From contig NC_133288.1 in NCBI RefSeq assembly GCF_005239225.2, positions 10,546,169 through 10,610,168 of the forward strand: a DNA stretch of 64,000 nucleotides, read 5' to 3'. Below are positions 58,349 through 64,000 of the stretch, piece after piece. The stretch's first letter is position 1. The number at the start of each line of letters is the position of its first letter. A model generated the notes under the pieces. That model was not told the DNA's origin, searched no databases, and saw only the letters and a list, made by a program, of their open reading frames with translations. This DNA is from Populus alba. Its lineage: Eukaryota; Streptophyta; Magnoliopsida; Malpighiales; Salicaceae. The position numbers and the translations under genes are program-made.

Positions 58349-58606
58349 ATGGCGAGAGAGTTCATAGTTCATGAAGGCAGTGTCCATTCAGAAGCAGGAT
58401 TCCTGCTTGATTCCTCTGAGGCTTTTCTGTTGTTATGCATGATTGTGGTTTCCTTGTCAATTATTTCCATGGTCATTTTCGCATGTGGTGATAGTGATTC
58501 AGCCGGAGGTGGAGGCCACAGCAGTCCCGGATCTGGAGTAGCAGCTGCATCAGCTGCAGCAGCTGGAGTAGCAGCTGGTGGAGGTGGTGGTGGAGGAGGA
58601 TGTTGA
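58349..58606 (+). CDS. Small single-pass membrane protein with Gly/Ala-rich tail (R3 copy)
   Basis: 85 residues. Identical to the R2 protein through the membrane segment (residues about 24-46) and GDSDSAGGGGHSS, then four residues shorter because of an in-frame 12-bp deletion in the linker. Ala/Gly tail and terminal Cys are kept. Function unknown. An intact frame in two copies, with the length change a multiple of three, argues for coding, but both copies are young, so this is weak evidence. Confidence 0.6.
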   Translation: MAREFIVHEGSVHSEAGFLLDSSEAFLLLCMIVVSLSIISMVIFACGDSDSAGGGGHSSPGSGVAAASAAAAGVAAGGGGGGGGC

Positions 58607-59743
58607 AAACTTTAGTGGAGTTATTTACAGTCTGGGGGGCTTTCCTGGAGCTGGTGGAGGTGTTTGTGGAGGAGCTGGTGGAGGAGGTTGTGGTGAAGGT
58701 GGTGGAGGAGGACGTTAAAAACTTTAGTGGAGTTACTTCTATGAAAAAAAAAAAAAGATTTCTCATGCTCTTTGAGCATCATTGTTCGCTTTTATTTATT
58801 TATTTAATAATGGTAAGGGTAAAGGTAAAAAGTTTCTGAAGCCATTTTACAACATCCATCGAGCTTAAATGGCTTTTATAAATCACTTTAAAGAAGCATT
58901 TTGTGCATTCAAGGTATGCTAAAGTATAAATCCATGAAGTTAACGAATAAAACATATCTTTTCAACCAAACCAATAGTTAAGATTAATAATCATATTATT
59001 TAAATCATATCGTTTACATTTTAATTTTACTTATTGACTTGAATTCCTTGTATATTAAATTGAATACTGGGACGTTGATATCTTTCTACAAAGACGCACT
59101 AGATATTATTTAAATTGATTGAAAAATAATTTTTATTTTTTATTTTAAAAGCAAAATAAAAAAATAAAAAATATCCTTAAAAGTAAAAAAAATTAAAATT
59201 AACATCCAAGGGCTTTCTTATTTATTTTCACAGTGGTTTTTTTTCATTATTAACAGTTCATTTTAGGGGAAATTTGGTATTTTTCATAAATATAGAAAAT
59301 AAAAAGAACAGTAAACTATCAAAAATGCATTTGAAAGTTAAAAAAATTAAAACTTATCTCAAATGGATTTTTTGTTTTTTCACAATAATTTTTTTGTTAT
59401 TGTTTGGTCAACTAAGGGGCAATTTGGTATTTGTAAAAAAAATAATAATAAAAAAAATGGTTGGCATGTGTGAAGGCACGAATGCTTTTTGAACGTCGTG
59501 TGTGACGCTTCTCGACAGTTTGAATACCATTTTCATCATGTCATTGAAAGCAATGCTATGTCCTCTTTTTTTATTGGCACCATATATTGTCCCTGGTGAC
59601 ATTTTGTTACCATTATCACTTTTTTTTTTCTCTCTCATCCTTTTAAAATTCTTGTTGGCCATGCAAAATTTTAGAGTTGTCTTCTAACTTATATAGATTT
59701 CTATTTTTGGTTGTTATTTCTTTTGATTTTTAATTTTTGTTCT

Positions 59744-61834
59744 TGGTTTTTTGTCACACCCGACATTGCAGGCGACCCTAAAAAAAAAATAATACTTGAT
59801 TATTTTTTAAAGAAGATTTTTTGGCATCTTGTTCTTTTAGAAAAAATGTTTTTTATTTGAGCAGTCGTCACCTACTATTATGATCACTGGAAACCCTAAC
59901 TGGTCAACAGAGATTCTTTGGTACGGGACTGTTAAGTAAAATGGAATATATTATCACCCCTTAAACGTTTTTATCTAAGGCAAACTACATTGCTGATTTT
60001 GTCTTAAATTGCTAAACATTTATTCACTTATGCTATGATGATTTGTTTATAATATTCCTGACTCTGACGCCAGTGAATATTCGATCTCGAATAATTCCAA
60101 CTTTAGCGTTGGTAAAAAAATTCCAACCTCGAAATAATTTCAACTCTGGCGTTGGTAAAAATTCCACCACGAATAATTCCAACTCTGGCGTTGGTAAAAA
60201 TTCGTAGCCACAAAAAAAAAAAAATCAAATATATTTTCTTCTTTTTTTTTTTTTTTCCTGATCCTGATATTAGTGAATAAGTTGATAAAAATAAATTCTT
60301 TCTATGAACATGTAAAATATTTTATTTCTATACTTTCTATTTTTTTATTTTTTATTTTTTTATTTATATTTGTGCTGGGTCCCAGTGACCGGGTTTTACG
60401 TTCAACTACAGAAAATAAGAAGAATTGAATTATAATCCACTGTAGCAAGTGAATTATAATTCACAGCTACTGTAGCTGTGTGAATTATAATGCAAAGGAG
60501 AGAAGAAAATACTTACCTGGTTCTGGTGCTGCCGGAGGTGAAGATGAAGATCCCGATCGTCGTTCCCCCTCTGTCTTCCCCCCTTTTCTCTTCTGTTTTG
60601 GTTTTCCCTGCTCGTTCCTCCCCTCTTAGTCTTTCTCTGTTTATTCCTCCCTCCTCTGTGTTTCCACGGTTCTGTGCTCCACTCTGTCCGTCTTCCCCCT
60701 GTTTCGTCTTTCGCACCTCCTCCGTGTTTTTTTTTGTTTCTGTCTTCTGCCCCCCTGTTTTCTTCTCCGGTTCTTGGCCTGTTCGTCCCCTGTTTTTTTT
60801 TTTTTGTTTCCAGTCGCTCACTCTCTCTGTTTTCTTGCTCTCGTTTCCCTGTCTCCTGCGTTCGTTTTTTCCTCTGCGTCCCTCCTGTTTTCTTCTCTGG
60901 TTCTTGGCCTTCCTTCGGTTTGTTCGGTTCTTTTCTAGCTGGTTTCCTCTGCTCGTTCCTCTGCCCCTCTCTGGTTTTCTCGTTCAAATCCCCTGCGTCT
61001 TCCTCCTCCTTCCTTCTCTTCTTTTTTTCGTCTGTCTTCACCCCCCTTGTCGTGCATGGCTTTTTCTTCCCTCGGTTCTACCCTTTTTCTCTGGTTTTTC
61101 GTCCCCTTTTCAGTCCAAAAATCCCCCCCTGTTGGCTGCGATTCCCTCTCCTTTTATAAGGCCAAAATCAGTGGTAACGGCCGGCCTCCTAAATGCCCTG
61201 TAACCGACCCTTTAAGCGCCTTCAATGATGAAACTTAAGCGTTGGCTGGAAACTGATGAAACGGAGGAAGAAGACGGTGAACAGTTTTGTCGAAGAAACG
61301 GCTACGTTTTCCCATTCAGCTGCTATTTATGATTTGGTCCTTGCAGTTTTGACATTTTTGTAATCAAGCCCTTGGATAAACTTTAATTGGACCCCTGCAT
61401 TTCAGTGAATTTTACAAAACAGTCCCTGGATGTTAATTTCTTGCAACATTTACCAGAATCAGCCCTATACTTCGATAATTTTTCAATTAAGCCCTTGATT
61501 TCATTAATTAAATTAATTCCAATCTTAATTAAGTCTCAAAACTTATCAATTCTCCAATTAAACCCTAGATTCCAAGTTCAATTAAGTCTCAAAACTTATT
61601 AATTCTCCAATTAAAACCTTGATTGGATTAATTAAATTAATTTAAAAGTTTAATTAAACCCAAAAACTTCTAATCATGTTGCCCTTAACCCAAATTTTAA
61701 TTCATTCTTTATTTATTTCATTTTACTTGTTTTTCATCATTATTATTATTTTTATCATCATTTTTATCCTTTTCAATAAATAAAATAATAATAATTTTTT
61801 TAAATAAAAATGGTCAAAAAATTGGGTTATGACA
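59744..61834 (+). mobile_element. Solo LTR of an Ogre/Tat-like Ty3 element (R3 copy)
   Basis: From TGGTTTTTTGTCACACCC to GGGTTATGACA, flanked by a perfect 5-bp GTTCT duplication (59739-59743 and 61835-61839). This clean duplication shows that the LTR inserted as a complete unit, became solo, and then was copied together with R2. TATA-like CTTTTATAAG at about 61151-61160. Confidence 0.8.
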
Positions 61835-62797
61835 GTTCTTTGTAAAGCTTTGATTTTTTTTTTATCATTTTCATCCTTCAACCTAATTTGTATTTTTTTT
61901 TTATTTGATTCTTATTCTTTTGATTGTTTTTTTTTTTTTTGCCTTTGGTTAAATTGCCTTTTGTATTTGAATTCACCCCTCAATAAAGAACTTTTTTTTT
62001 TTTTTTTTTTATCTCTCATTTCAATTTTAATCCTCATTCTTTTTGAATGTTTTTTTTTTTCCTTTTGTTAAATTGCATTTTATTTTGAATTTCACCCTTA
62101 TCAAATTTATTTTGTATTTCAATTTTGATACTTATTATTTTAATTTCAATTTTTTTTAATCTTTTTGTATAATTGATATTCTTATTTTCAATTTCATACT
62201 TCAATGTTTAATTGATTGAGAATTAAGTTTCATGGTTTTTCCAGATAAGATGATTCTAGTCTAATAGCACGAGTTATGATTTTGAGAAATTAACATGGGT
62301 TGACATTGTTTTTTTTTTTTTTATTATTATTTTTAAAAAATAACTTTGTGATTTTTTTTTATTTTCTTTTCTATTGGGTTATCTCGATCATATTACCTAG
62401 ATTGTGAGTTTGTCATGATGACTCTGGTTGGCTTGACCTAGATTACTAGAGTTATAGGTTTGTCATGCTTTAGCCTGGGTAAGACTCGTGAAACCATCCA
62501 ACTCTTGCTTGATTGTTTACTTGGAAGTGGTTGATATTGATACTACTCAGGGCTTCTATTTTCACACTACTTGTAAGGCTTATATCGACCTTTCATAGAC
62601 GATCACTGAGCATGCGAGAGACCCTTTGAAACTAGATAATGACCAACCCTTTGATGCACTCAACAATTAGGATTTCCTATTAGGTTGTCATCCTGTGAAG
62701 GGCGAGTTTGCATTTCATACATATTTTTTTAATTGCTTCAGCATTTTTTGCATAATTGCATGATTTACATTTAGCAGGTTGAAATATAGGTTCCCCA

Positions 62798-63819
62798 TTG
62801 AAACCCATTTATAACACTCGTTCGAGAAAAAGAAAAATAGAAAATGAAGAAAGAGCCCAGTTGGAAGCCCAACATCAAAAAGAGTTGGACAATCTTAAAG
62901 AAGAAGTCGCAATGCTTACTAGTTTACTCGAGCAGGCCTTGAGAAATAAATTCGGAAAAGCCACACTTATAGCTCAACCTGAAGATATTCATGTAACTCA
63001 TTTCGATCCATAGAATCTGGGGGAAAATAGGGTGTCATCTGAATTTCAACAAGCTATGCATTTCCAGCCAGCATACCCTACGAGAATTTCATCCACTATT
63101 GATTCTATAGAAAAGGAATATAAAAAAGGCAAGATGGTAAAAAAAGATGATCTGAACAAATTCATTGCCCTAGAGCAAAGGATGAGGGCATTTGAGGGAA
63201 TTCACCTATATGATCCTATAAAGGCTGCTGAGATGTGTTTGGTGCCTAACGTTGTCATTCCTAAAAAGTTTAGAGTGCCAGAATTTATCAAATATATGGG
63301 AACTCAATGCCCTATAACTCATCTCAAAGCATACTGCAACAAAATGGTTGAGGATGAGAAACTGCTGATTCATTTCTTTCAAGACAGTTTAAGTGGCGCT
63401 GCCCTCACTTGGTATATACGGTTGGACAATACCAAGGTTAAAAAATGGAAGGATTTAGTTATGCTTTCATGAGGCAATATAAGTTCAATATAGACGTGGG
63501 ACCTGATCGGTTAAGCTTGCAAGCTATCGAGAATGACAACAAGGAGTCTATAAGAGAATATGCCCGGAGATGGAGTGAGGTAGCTGCACAAGTTAACCCT
63601 CCCATGTTGGAAAAAGAGATGATTTGTTTATTTTCCAACACCTTTAAAGCTCCGTACTTTGAATACTTGGTTAAAAGCTCTGCACAATATTTCACTGACC
63701 TGGTTGTTATAGCTGAGAGGATTGAACAGGCCATTGGGTTAGGAAAAATTGCTAACCTGACTGAGAAAAATGGTTTCACTGAAGGTGGTTGCCAAGACAC
63801 TTATCATTTCTATAGCTAA
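62798..63819 (+). pseudogene. Ogre/Tat-type gag (R3 copy) with amber and frameshift
   Basis: Same as the R2 gag, including the TAG between the 71-residue and main pieces (63011-63013). In addition a 1-bp deletion near 63460 (GATTTAGTTATGC against GATTTAGTTGATGC in R2) breaks the gag domain between KKWKDLV and AFMRQYKFN. The frame downstream is otherwise open to the same stop at 63819. Confidence 0.85.
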
Positions 63820-64000
63820 TTGTTTCATCTGACTCCCAGAAATCAACTATCTTGAAGATAAAGCTATGGTGATATTAAGTCGAGAATGATCTACATATGA
63901 TTTCAATTGATTGTTGAAAAGATCGCTAAATGTTTAGCCCCTTTTTGTGTTATCATGCCAGTATTCATAGCCCAAGATGTTGTCATAAGTTCTTTGTTGT

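Larger units (their letters stand above)
57960..64000. repeat. GRP-locus plus solo-LTR plus gag duplication, copy 3 (R3)
   Basis: Copy of 39905-46007, starting at ACGGAAACTTAAATTATGAT (shared with R1 at 33757). It runs to the window edge. Differences from R2 are mostly homopolymer length changes, a 12-bp gene deletion, one lost LTR sub-repeat near 61565 and a 1-bp deletion in gag. Confidence 0.9.

Overview
This window is plant nuclear DNA. It is AT-rich, has GT-AG introns, Ty1/copia and Ty3/gypsy LTR elements, hAT and CACTA transposons, a Helitron-like end and many small AT-rich MITE-like repeats. Its one clearly intact conserved gene is a DA1-related (DAR1-type) peptidase. The repeat style recalls Salicaceae such as poplar, but that is an inference from memory and nothing here proves the genus.

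Left third (1-17.6 kb). A tandem duplication carries two DAR1-like genes, both on the minus strand. The right copy (10590-15013) has eleven coding exons, all phase-consistent, for 491 residues. The left copy shows only its first exons (1-955) and runs off the window. Their 5' flanks are homologous (1-2457 with 14059-16490; 7573-8412 with 16625-17619). The left flank has an extra 5.1 kb holding a 2.0-kb hAT element, an 868-bp hAT element carrying a captured piece of an ACR (ACT-domain) gene, and an LTR-like fragment. A Ty3/gypsy gag relic lies between the two genes.

Middle (17.6-39.9 kb). This part is gene-poor. It has a worn Ty3/gypsy pol relic (minus strand), degenerate A-rich repeats, a 2.1-kb solo LTR (28493-30624), and a T-rich tandem array (31195-33513) ending in a Helitron-like 3' terminus. 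It also has a broken copy of a small membrane/glycine-rich gene and a long perfect palindrome around a (TA)n core (36090-36233). Blocks near 25-28 kb reappear at 37.6-39.7 kb in permuted order.

Right third (39.9-64 kb). Two copies of a recent duplication, about 18 kb apart (39905-46007 and 57960-64000), each carry an open small membrane/glycine-rich gene, a solo LTR and an interrupted Ogre/Tat-type gag. Between them lie a LOG-family pseudogene with five nonsense codons, a decayed non-autonomous Ty3-type element, a relative of the Helitron-like array with hairpin modules, a CACTA end and a complete Ty1/copia element. The copia element has a 5-bp target duplication, PBS, PPT and one long pol frame broken by two amber codons.

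The genes do not form a pathway. The region reads as a repeat-rich interval shaped by tandem duplication, with one or two functional DAR1-like genes and a small family of uncharacterised membrane/glycine-rich proteins.
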